Of a DNA stretch of 64,000 bases, positions 8,079-15,332 are shown one piece after another. Made by a program: the position numbers and the translations under genes. Under the pieces are notes generated by a model. That model saw nothing but the letters and a program-made list of their open reading frames with translations, was not told the origin of the DNA and ran no database searches. This DNA is from an uncultured Oscillospiraceae bacterium (GTDB taxonomy: Bacteria > Bacillota > Clostridia > Oscillospirales > Oscillospiraceae): contig CAJUFJ010000009.1 in assembly GCA_910585815.1 (NCBI GenBank), positions 1-64,000 on the forward strand, given 5' to 3'. The stretch's first letter is position 1. Each line of letters starts with the position of its first letter.

Positions 8079-9604
8079 GTATTTCCATGATCTGGGACCA
8101 CCTGTCCCTGGTGCTGTCCGCCCTGATTCTGGCCGTGGCCGCCGGGGTGCCCCTGGGGCTGCTGGCCTACCTCTCCCCCGGCGTCGGCAAGGCCCTGCTG
8201 TGGGTGGTGGACCTGATTCAGACCATCCCCGCCCTGGCCCTGCTGGGCGTGATTATGGTCATCACCGGGCCGGGTTCCCCCACCGCCATGATCGGCCTGG
8301 CCCTCTACTCCCTGCTGCCCATCGCCCGGAACACCGCCCTGGGCCTGTCCCAGGTGCCCGGCCACCTGAAGGAGGCCGCCGCCGGCATGGGCATGAGCCC
8401 CGCCTACCGCCTGCTCCATGTGGACGTCCCCCTGGCCGCCCCCATGCTGGTCACCGGCATCCGTATTGCCGCCGTCAACGCCATCGGCACCGCCGTCTTC
8501 GCCTCCTTTGTGGGGGGCGGCGGACTGGGCGGGCTGTTCTACACCGCCATCCGCCAGCAGGACATGGCCATGATTCTGGGGGGCACCGCCATCCTTATGG
8601 CCATGGCCCTGGTGCTGGACGCCGGACTGGGCTGGGTGGAGCGGCGGATGTCGGGCGGCCGCAGCAGGCTGCCCCTCCCCGTGAAGGCGGCGGGCGGCGC
8701 GGTTCTGGTCCTGGCCAGCATAGCCCTGGTGGTCACCACCCTCCTGCCCAGCCGCACCGAGGGCCGGCTCACCCTCTACGACGGGGACTACTCCGAGGTG
8801 AAGCTGATGCACGCCATGGTGGAGCTGCTGGTGGAGGACAAAACCGACCTGGACGTGGTCATTCTGGACCAAATGACCCAGGTGAACAACCACAACGAGC
8901 TGAAGGGGTCCAGCCCCAGCTGCGACCTGATGTTCAGCTACGACGGCACGGTGCTCACCACCTTCCTGGGGCTGGACACCGCGGATATCCCCGCGGGTGA
9001 GACCCTCTACGACTTTGCCAACCGGGCGGTTCAGGAGCGGGAGGGCCTGCGGCTGCTGGGCAAGGTGGGGCTGAACAACACCTATTCCATCGGCGTCACC
9101 CGGTCCGTCATCGACCGGTACGGCGCGGCCCGGGTCTCCGACCTGATCCCCGTGGCCGGGGAGCTGGATTTCGGCGCGGAACACGAGTTCTACACCGAGG
9201 AGGGCAGCATGAAATACCAGCCCTTTGTGGACTTCTACGGCCTGCGCTTCCGGTCCGCCAAACCGGTGGACGTGGTGCTGAAGTACAGCGCCGTGGAGAG
9301 TGGCGCCTTCGACGTGATGGTGGTCTACGCCACCGACGGCCTGAACAAACGGGCCGGCCTCACCATTCTGGAGGACGACCTGGGCTTTTTCCCCGAGTAC
9401 TACGGGGCCTTCCTGGTGCGAGAGGACCTGTTTTCCGATTTCTACGACACCGCCCCCAACCTGGAGCAGGTACTGGAGCTGCTCACCGGCCAGGTGAGCA
9501 GTGAGGACATGGTGGAGCTGACCTACGCCGTGGACGTGGACGGCCGGGACGTGGTCCAGACGGCCCGGGAGTTCCTGATGAAAAAGGGGCTGCTGGGCGC
9601 ATAG
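8075..9604 (+). CDS. Fused ABC permease and substrate-binding protein (osmoprotectant/quaternary amine type)
   Basis: This 509-residue fusion has a permease half (about 1-205; EAA loop KEAAAGMGMSPAYRLLHVDVP), one further membrane segment (about 212-231, VLVLASIALVVTTLL) and an extracytoplasmic OpuAC-type binding domain (about 235-509). The architecture matches OpuABC, ChoS and EgtU-type proteins, in which the binding domain is tethered to the membrane and no free lipoprotein is needed. Because the family includes betaine, choline, carnitine, bile-acid-related and ergothioneine transporters, the ligand cannot be fixed from the operon alone. Two permeases plus one tethered binding domain make a complete importer. 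Confidence 0.88.
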   Translation: MSISMIWDHLSLVLSALILAVAAGVPLGLLAYLSPGVGKALLWVVDLIQTIPALALLGVIMVITGPGSPTAMIGLALYSLLPIARNTALGLSQVPGHLKEAAAGMGMSPAYRLLHVDVPLAAPMLVTGIRIAAVNAIGTAVFASFVGGGGLGGLFYTAIRQQDMAMILGGTAILMAMALVLDAGLGWVERRMSGGRSRLPLPVKAAGGAVLVLASIALVVTTLLPSRTEGRLTLYDGDYSEVKLMHAMVELLVEDKTDLDVVILDQMTQVNNHNELKGSSPSCDLMFSYDGTVLTTFLGLDTADIPAGETLYDFANRAVQEREGLRLLGKVGLNNTYSIGVTRSVIDRYGAARVSDLIPVAGELDFGAEHEFYTEEGSMKYQPFVDFYGLRFRSAKPVDVVLKYSAVESGAFDVMVVYATDGLNKRAGLTILEDDLGFFPEYYGAFLVREDLFSDFYDTAPNLEQVLELLTGQVSSEDMVELTYAVDVDGRDVVQTAREFLMKKGLLGA

Positions 9605-9656
9605 GACAGCCTCCCCCGCGCATACCCTGAACCAACAACATTTTGGAGGAATGGGT

Positions 9657-9890
9657 ATGGAGACCAGAATCGCCGAGCTGCGGTATAAGGAGGTCATCAG
9701 CGTGGAGGACGGCGCCCGCTACGGCTACGTGGGGGACATGGAGGTGGACCTGGAGACCGGTCAGGTCCGGGCCCTGGTGGTCCCCGGCCGGCGGCGCTTC
9801 TTCGGCCTGCTGGGCCGGGAGGAGGATAAAGTGATCCCCTGGGGCGCGGTGAAGCGCTTCGGGGAGGACATCATCCTGGTGGAGCAGTAG
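9657..9890 (+). CDS. YlmC/YmxH family PRC-barrel protein
   Basis: A 77-residue PRC-barrel protein with METRIAELRYKEVI, a GYVGDMEVDLETGQV strand pair and the characteristic FFGLLGREEDKVIPW...GEDIILV ending. This family is widespread in spore-forming Firmicutes, where members are called YlmC/YmxH sporulation proteins; the molecular role is not settled. The ATG at 9657 is preferred over 9651 because GGAGGA at 9645-9650 leaves no spacing for the first. It follows the transporter operon by 52 bases and may be read through from it. Confidence 0.8.
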   Translation: METRIAELRYKEVISVEDGARYGYVGDMEVDLETGQVRALVVPGRRRFFGLLGREEDKVIPWGAVKRFGEDIILVEQ

Positions 9891-9969
9891 ACAATCCCCT
9901 TACCCTGGGCGGGATTGGGGAGAAAGTTGTACGTTTTCGTACACCGAAGACAACGTAACTGTAATAGAT

Positions 9970-10009
9970 ATAGATACTGAAATAGATACTGTCACTGCTA
10001 TAGATACTG
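9970..10009. repeat. Three direct repeats of ATAGATACTG
   Basis: Copies lie at 9970-9979, 9982-9991 and 10000-10009, in an AT-rich patch of an otherwise GC-rich intergenic region. They could be regulator sites or slippage products; no gene starts nearby on the plus strand. Confidence 0.75.
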
Positions 10010-10040
10010 TGCCGCGCTGTGGGCGGCGTTGAGAGAGAGA

Positions 10041-10077
10041 AAGACCGCTCTGGATTTTTTCCGGAGCGGTCTTCTGC
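10041..10077 (+). terminator. Strong hairpin, probable terminator of the transporter/YlmC unit
   Basis: AAGACCGCTC (10041-10050) pairs with GAGCGGTCTT (10064-10073) around a T-rich loop. The T tract after the stem is short, so termination is likely but not certain. Confidence 0.6.
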
Positions 10078-10175
10078 TCCCCCCAGGGGGAGCTTCTTTT
10101 TGTAGGGGCGGACATTGTCCGCCCGCGAATAAGGATACCTGTCTGTCAAAAACCTGCCACGCAAAAGAACGCGCC

Positions 10176-10364
10176 AAAGCCTTCCCCCTTCAAGGGGGAA
10201 GGTGGCACGGCCGAAGGCCGTGACGGATGAGGGTGCGCGGCTAGGTTATCGCCCCTTACCGTAAGAACTGCTTGCCCGCCCCGCCCCCTCATCCGCCCCC
10301 TTCGGGGGCACCTTCCCCCCGGAGGGTGGCAGGCTTGCCCCGCGGGGGACGAGGGGTTTTTCGC
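10176..10364. repeat. Foldback intergenic repeat, family A copy 1
   Basis: It begins with the inverted pair CCTTCCCCC/GGGGGAAGG and includes GACGGATGAGGG, which mirrors CCCTCATCCG further on, and GGTGGCA mirrored by the later CACCTTCCCCC; the whole unit can fold back on itself. The first roughly 120 bases are identical to the copy at 33787-33977; the inner hairpin near the right end differs. Together with 9895-10175, this fills the 500-base gap before addA, where I see no gene. Confidence 0.85.
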
Positions 10365-10393
10365 CTGCAAGGCTCCGTCTAAAACCGCCCTTC

Positions 10394-13300
10394 CTACAGC
10401 TCCACCAACCCGTCGGTGGCGAAAAACCACAGCACCTGCCGGTTGACGGGCTTACCCAGGATGGCGGACAGGGCCAGGCTGTAGGCGGCCAGCTGGGGGC
10501 GGTACTCCTCCGCCCGCTCCGCCTCCCCGCCGGGGTGCACCCGGTCGCTTTTGAAGTCCACCACCGTCACAGTGCCGTCCTCCCCCTCAAACCAGGCGTC
10601 GATGACCCCCTGGAGGAGGACCTCCTCCCCCTTCCCGTCCGGGAAGTAGTTCAGGGCGGAGTCCAGCACCGAGAATTTGAACTCCCGGCGGCACCGCTCC
10701 CCCGCCGCTGCCATGGCCCGGCCCAGGGGGCTGGTGAGAAAGGCGGACAGCCGCTCCGGCTCCACCGCCTCCCGCTGGGGCCGGGTGAGGAAGCCCGCCT
10801 GGGTGAGGCGGTCCAGCTCGGCGGCCACCGCCTGGGGGCTGCTGTCCCCGTCCAGAGGCAGGTACTGCATGGCCAGATGGAGGGCGGTCCCCCGCTGGGC
10901 GGGGGTGAGACCCCGCTCCTCCGCGATGAAGCTGGGCCGGGTGATGGGCTGGCCCGGACGGGCGGGCGGGGCGGCGTCCTCCGCCGCCTCCCGGTCCAGG
11001 GCGCGGCCCTTGATCTGGGTGGCGGTGAGCTTGGAGGGCAGGCCGGCCGCCGCCCTGTGGGGGTAGACCCAGGCCAGGCGGGCGGCCAGGCCGTCTTCCC
11101 CGGTCTCCTCCCGGGCCGGTTCAGTGTAAGGTGATTCCACTTCACAGCCTTCTCCCAGAGCGGCCCCGTTCACCCAGCGGATATCCCAGGCGGGGCCTGT
11201 GGGGCGGGGACCGCCCTCTGACGGAGCCGTCCAGTCCTCCCACACCGGCAGATCGGCCAGCACCCGGAGGGCGTCCCCCTCAGGCCGGGTGAGGGCGTGG
11301 AGGAGCACCCAGGCCCCCACACTCTGCTGCTGCTCCAGGGTCAGGGGCGAGATGGGCAGGCTCTCCCCCAGCCGGGCCAGGGCGTTGGCCCCCTCGGGCA
11401 GGGCCGCCGTGAGGATCAGCTTCTCCCGGGCCCGGGTCATGGCCACGTAGAGCAGGCGCAGCTCCTCGGCCAGCAGCTCCCGGTCCACCCGGCGGGCCAC
11501 CGCCTGCCGGGCCAGGGTGGGGTACTCCACCATCCGCTGCCGGTCCAGCCCCCGGGGGCCCACCCCCAGCTCCGGGTGAAAGAGCATCGGCTGCATCAGG
11601 TTGTCCCGATTGATGCGGCGGGAGAGGCCGCACACCAGCACCACCGGCTTTTCCAGCCCCTTGGACCGGTGGATGGACAGGATGGTCACCCCTTCCCCCT
11701 CCCGGCGGCTGCCGGCGGAGGCCTTCGGCCGGGCTTCCGCCTCCCGCAGCCGGTCCAGCCGCAGGAGGAACTGGAACAGAGTGCGGCAGCCGCTGTCCTC
11801 CATCTGGCCGGCCAGGGCGTAGAGGGCCAGCAGGTTGCCCTGCCGCTCTCCGCCCCCCTCCATCGCGCCGAAAATCCCCAGCAGGTTGGTCTTCTCATAC
11901 ACGTGCCACATGAGCTGGCGGCAGGTGCGGTCCCCCGCGTCGAACCGCAGCGCCTCCAGACTGTCCAGAAAGTCCTGACATTCCCCGTCACCCCCCTGGG
12001 CGGCGCGGACCAGGGCCGTGTAAAAGTCTTCCCCTTTACAGTCCGCCCGCAGCAGGGCAAGCTTATCCCCGGAGAAGCCGTACACCGGGGATCGCAGGGC
12101 GGCAATGAGGGGCACGTCCTGCCGGGGGTTGTCCACAATCTGGAGGATGGCCAGGGCCACGTTTACCTCGGTGGTCTCGAAGAAGTCCCCCCCCTCGTCG
12201 GCGGTCCAGGGGATGCCCTCCTCGCTCAGGGCCTGGATGTAGTGGTGGAGCACCGGGCCGGGACTGCGCAGCAGGATCATCACGTCGGAGGGCCGCAGGG
12301 GGCGGAGCCCCTTCTTCTCCTCCACCATCAGGGGGGCGTCCAGCAGCTCCCCGATCCGCCGGGCCACAAACCGGGCCTCCAGCCTGTTTTTGTCGTCCTT
12401 CTCCCCCTCCTGCACCTTCAAAAAGGACAGGTCGATGGCGTCCAGCTCCAGGGCGTAGGGGTCGGGACCCCGGTAGGGGCGGCCTGCGGGGCCCGGGCCG
12501 CTCTCCCCCGCCGCCCCTTCCAGGCGGTCGGGCTCCGCCGGTAAAAATTCCTTTCCCGGCACCAGCGCCTGGTCGTCGGAGTAGTCCAGCTCGCCAAATT
12601 CCGTTGACATAATGCTGCGAAACAGGTCGTTGCACCCCTCCAGCACCTGGGGGCGGGAGCGGAAATTCCGGGACAGCACCCGCTTCCGGGGCTCCCCCTC
12701 CGCCGCCTGGTCCCCGTCGGGGAACCGGCGGTACTTGTCCAGAAAGATGGAGGGGTCGGCCAGGCGGAAGCGGTAGATGGACTGCTTCACGTCCCCCACC
12801 TGGAACAGCTTCCGCCCCCCGTCAGAGATGGCGTAAAAGATGGCGTTCTGCACCTGGTTGGTGTCCTGGTATTCGTCCACCAGCACCTCGGCATACCGGC
12901 TCCCCCAGTACTGGGCCAGCTCCGAGGGGCCGCCCGCCCCGTCGGTGAGCAGCTTTACGGCGAAATGCTCCAGGTCGGAGAAGTCCACCAGCCGCCGCCG
13001 GGCTTTTTCCTGGGAAAAGGCGGCCTGGAAGTCCAGCACCAGGTCCATCAGCGCCTCCACCACCGGGGCGGACAGGGCCAGCTCCTCCAGTTGGGCAGCG
13101 GTGTCTCCTGTGAAGGGCTCCGCCAGCCTGTCCAGCGTTGTCCCGCACCGCTTGCGGATGGCGGTCATCCGCTGCTTGGTCTGCTCCGCCCGCTCTGCCG
13201 CAAGGGGGCTGAGGGCCTGGGTCCGCTTCTTCTTCCGCCCGGCGTCCGGGAAGGGGATGGGCAGGCGGGCGCAGGCCCCGTCCCAGGTCGTCTCCCGGAT

Positions 13301-14086
13301 GAAGTCCTCCACCCCCTCCAGCGTGGCCGTGAGGGGGGGCGCGTAGTTGATTTGCAGGAGCTCATCCTCCCGGCACAGCTCCAGCGCCTGGAGCAGGCGG
13401 TCCCGGCAGGCCCGGGCCTGGCGCCGGGCGTCCTCCAGCAGCAGGCCGCCCCACAGGGTCTGGCTCAGGTCGGATACCCCCTCCAGCGTCCAGAGCGCCT
13501 TCTGGCCCTTCAGCCACCGGACGGGGTCGGCGTGGCTCTGCACCTTGGTAAAGATGCCCGCCACAATCCGGGCCAGCCGGCTGTCGTCCCGGCCGGCGGA
13601 CAGGGTGTCCACCAGCAGGGCAAAGGGGCTGTCCTCCGTCAGGCCCTCATAGCGCCGGTCCAGCACCTCCTCCAGAACCTGGGCCATGAGGACATTGTGC
13701 TCCCCCTCGTCGCACAGGCGGAAGTCCGGGTCCAGGTCCAGCAGGTGGCCGCTCTCCCGGAGGAGGGCGGAGCAGAAGGCGTGGATGGTGGAAATCTGCG
13801 CCTTGTAGACCAAGGTGGTCTGGCGGCGGAGGTGGCGGTCGTTGGGGGTCTCCGCCAGCCGGTCGGACAGCTCCTGGGCGATGCGCCCCCGCAGCTCGGC
13901 CGCCGCCGCCTTGGTGAAGGTGATTACCAGGAAGCGGTCGATGTCGATCCCCTCCTTGGTCACCCGGTCCAGCAGCCGCTCCACCAGCACCCGGGTCTTC
14001 CCCGACCCCGCCGCCGCCGATACCAGCAGCTCGCCGCCCCGGTCGTCTACGATTTTTCGTTGTTCGTCTGTTAAGGGAAAGGGCAT
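10394..14086 (-). CDS. addA: ATP-dependent helicase/nuclease subunit A
   Basis: A 1230-residue UvrD-like helicase with a C-terminal nuclease, the AddA half of the AddAB complex that processes double-strand breaks for RecA. Walker A is SAAAGSGKT (23-31), motif II includes DEYQDTNQVQ, motif V is ILSIHRSKGLEKP, motif VI is YVAMTRAREKL, and the RecB-family nuclease ends with GVIDAWFEG and VVDFKSDRV. Length and order fit the family. The ATG at 14086 has GGAG 8 bases upstream; a longer frame of 13 more codons has no ribosome site. Unusually, addA is cut off from addB by a kinase-like gene and about 415 bases of repeats. Confidence 0.95.
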   Translation of the reverse strand: MPFPLTDEQRKIVDDRGGELLVSAAAGSGKTRVLVERLLDRVTKEGIDIDRFLVITFTKAAAAELRGRIAQELSDRLAETPNDRHLRRQTTLVYKAQISTIHAFCSALLRESGHLLDLDPDFRLCDEGEHNVLMAQVLEEVLDRRYEGLTEDSPFALLVDTLSAGRDDSRLARIVAGIFTKVQSHADPVRWLKGQKALWTLEGVSDLSQTLWGGLLLEDARRQARACRDRLLQALELCREDELLQINYAPPLTATLEGVEDFIRETTWDGACARLPIPFPDAGRKKKRTQALSPLAAERAEQTKQRMTAIRKRCGTTLDRLAEPFTGDTAAQLEELALSAPVVEALMDLVLDFQAAFSQEKARRRLVDFSDLEHFAVKLLTDGAGGPSELAQYWGSRYAEVLVDEYQDTNQVQNAIFYAISDGGRKLFQVGDVKQSIYRFRLADPSIFLDKYRRFPDGDQAAEGEPRKRVLSRNFRSRPQVLEGCNDLFRSIMSTEFGELDYSDDQALVPGKEFLPAEPDRLEGAAGESGPGPAGRPYRGPDPYALELDAIDLSFLKVQEGEKDDKNRLEARFVARRIGELLDAPLMVEEKKGLRPLRPSDVMILLRSPGPVLHHYIQALSEEGIPWTADEGGDFFETTEVNVALAILQIVDNPRQDVPLIAALRSPVYGFSGDKLALLRADCKGEDFYTALVRAAQGGDGECQDFLDSLEALRFDAGDRTCRQLMWHVYEKTNLLGIFGAMEGGGERQGNLLALYALAGQMEDSGCRTLFQFLLRLDRLREAEARPKASAGSRREGEGVTILSIHRSKGLEKPVVLVCGLSRRINRDNLMQPMLFHPELGVGPRGLDRQRMVEYPTLARQAVARRVDRELLAEELRLLYVAMTRAREKLILTAALPEGANALARLGESLPISPLTLEQQQSVGAWVLLHALTRPEGDALRVLADLPVWEDWTAPSEGGPRPTGPAWDIRWVNGAALGEGCEVESPYTEPAREETGEDGLAARLAWVYPHRAAAGLPSKLTATQIKGRALDREAAEDAAPPARPGQPITRPSFIAEERGLTPAQRGTALHLAMQYLPLDGDSSPQAVAAELDRLTQAGFLTRPQREAVEPERLSAFLTSPLGRAMAAAGERCRREFKFSVLDSALNYFPDGKGEEVLLQGVIDAWFEGEDGTVTVVDFKSDRVHPGGEAERAEEYRPQLAAYSLALSAILGKPVNRQVLWFFATDGLVEL

Positions 14087-14183
14087 GAGATACGCTCCTC
14101 TCGCGTTGAAATACTGCGTGTACAATGCGCACAGCAGTTGGGGCTTTGCTTCCTCTCTCCGGGACCGCTGGCGGGTACGTTAT

Positions 14184-14260
14184 GTAGGGCAAGGGCTCTG
14201 CCCTTGCCTGGGGACAGTTTTTGCCTCTGTCAGGAGGCAAGGGCAGAGCCCTTGCCCTAC
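14184..14260. repeat. Perfect 25-base inverted repeat upstream of addA
   Basis: Arms at 14184-14208 and 14236-14260 are exact reverse complements, beginning GTAGGGCAAGGGC and ending GCCCTTGCCCTAC. Each arm is itself palindromic (GGCAAGGGC and GCCCTTGCC around TCT). It lies between addA and the neighbouring foldback repeat and could form a cruciform or act as a transcription barrier. Confidence 0.85.
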
Positions 14261-14285
14261 ACGCGTTCCCGGCAGCACACATCCT

Positions 14286-14500
14286 CCGTCCCCCGCAGGG
14301 AAAAGGCTCCTTTGGAAAGGAGCTGTCAGCCGTAAGGCTGACTGAGGATTGTATTTCGCCGCAGGCGAAATGTGCGAAGCAACTAAGATTTTGCAAACCT
14401 GGTTTACTTCGTATGTTTTGCTTCGCAAAACGCAATCCTCCGCCCCAGTGTGCGCACTGGGGCACCTCCTTTCAAAAGGAGGCTTTCGCGTACCCCACCG
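14286..14500. repeat. Foldback intergenic repeat, family B copy 1
   Basis: The unit contains GCTGTCAGCC, GGCTGACTGAGGATTG, a central AT-richer part, then CAATCCTCCGCCCCAGTG, CACTGGGGCACCTCC and TTTCAAAAGGAGGC. GAGGATTG and CAATCCTC are inverted about the centre. It matches 23173-23398 over nearly its whole length, with a divergent centre. Confidence 0.85.
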
Positions 14501-14501
14501 T

Positions 14502-15332
14502 TTACTCCGTCAACACACTTAAATACTTCTCGATGCGGATGCCGTTGTTCCGCTCGGCCACATCCTGCTCCAGGAAGATGAGCCGCTCCAGCAGGTCCAC
14601 CGCCTTCTGCACCGCCTGGGGCAGAGACCGCCCGCCCAGCAGCTGGCCGGTGAGCAGGGAGGTGAAAATGTCCCCGGTGCCGGGAAAGTGGGCCTTGATG
14701 AAGCGGTAGGGGACGGTGAAGTATTCCCCTGTCCCGCCGTCGAAGCCCCAGACCACATGCCGGCCCCCCTCCTCCCGGCCGCTGGTGATCACCGCCGACC
14801 TGGGGCCCAGGGCCCGGAGCCCGTCCAGAATCCGGCGGGCCTGCGCCCCGGTCAGCAGCTCCTCCCCCTCGTACAGGCCGGTGAGAAACTCCGCTTCGGT
14901 GAGGTTGGGGACGATCACATCCGCCGCCCCCACAAACCGGCGCATGTTGTCCACCGTCTGCGGGGTGGAGCCGTTGTACAGCTTGCCCCCGTCCCCCATG
15001 ATGGGGTCGGTGACCACCAGAAAGTCCGCCTTCCGCTGACTGTCAATGAAGGCCCGGAGCAGGTCCACCTGGGCCGCCGAGGCCAAAAAGCCGGTGGTGA
15101 TGCAGTCAAACTGAAAGCCCAGGGTCTGCCAGACCCGGATGGTCTCCTCCATGTAGGCCGTGGTGTCCAGCACGGAGAATTTTCCGTAGTCGAAGTTGTT
15201 AGACACCAGGGCGGTGGGCAGGTTGTAGACGCTGTGGCCCATGTTGGACAGAATGGGCAGCATCCCCGCCAGCCCCATTTTGCCGTAGCCAGGCATGTCG
15301 CCAATTATGAGAATGTTTTTGGTGTGTTCCAT
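14502..15332 (-). CDS. Pyridoxal/pyridoxamine kinase-like (PdxY-type) PfkB-superfamily kinase
   Basis: This 276-residue ribokinase-fold protein would phosphorylate a B6 vitamer (salvage of pyridoxal phosphate). It starts ILIIGDMPGYGKMGLAG, has VVTDPIMGDGGKLY in the nucleotide/anion region and VPNLTEAEFLTG, and carries the PfkB signature GTGDIF with the catalytic Asp. Typical members are 270-290 residues. Hydroxymethylpyrimidine kinase is the main alternative, but PNLTEAEFLTG and the ending favour PdxY. The start abuts the addB stop, and GAGGAGG lies inside the addB 3' end, so it is in the addB operon. Confidence 0.8.
   Translation of the reverse strand: MEHTKNILIIGDMPGYGKMGLAGMLPILSNMGHSVYNLPTALVSNNFDYGKFSVLDTTAYMEETIRVWQTLGFQFDCITTGFLASAAQVDLLRAFIDSQRKADFLVVTDPIMGDGGKLYNGSTPQTVDNMRRFVGAADVIVPNLTEAEFLTGLYEGEELLTGAQARRILDGLRALGPRSAVITSGREEGGRHVVWGFDGGTGEYFTVPYRFIKAHFPGTGDIFTSLLTGQLLGGRSLPQAVQKAVDLLERLIFLEQDVAERNNGIRIEKYLSVLTE

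Noticed and set aside
10535..13346. Long plus-strand open frames across addA
   Set aside because: They are shadows of the GC-rich addA gene on the other strand: no ribosome sites, Pro/Arg/Gly-rich composition and no recognisable domains.
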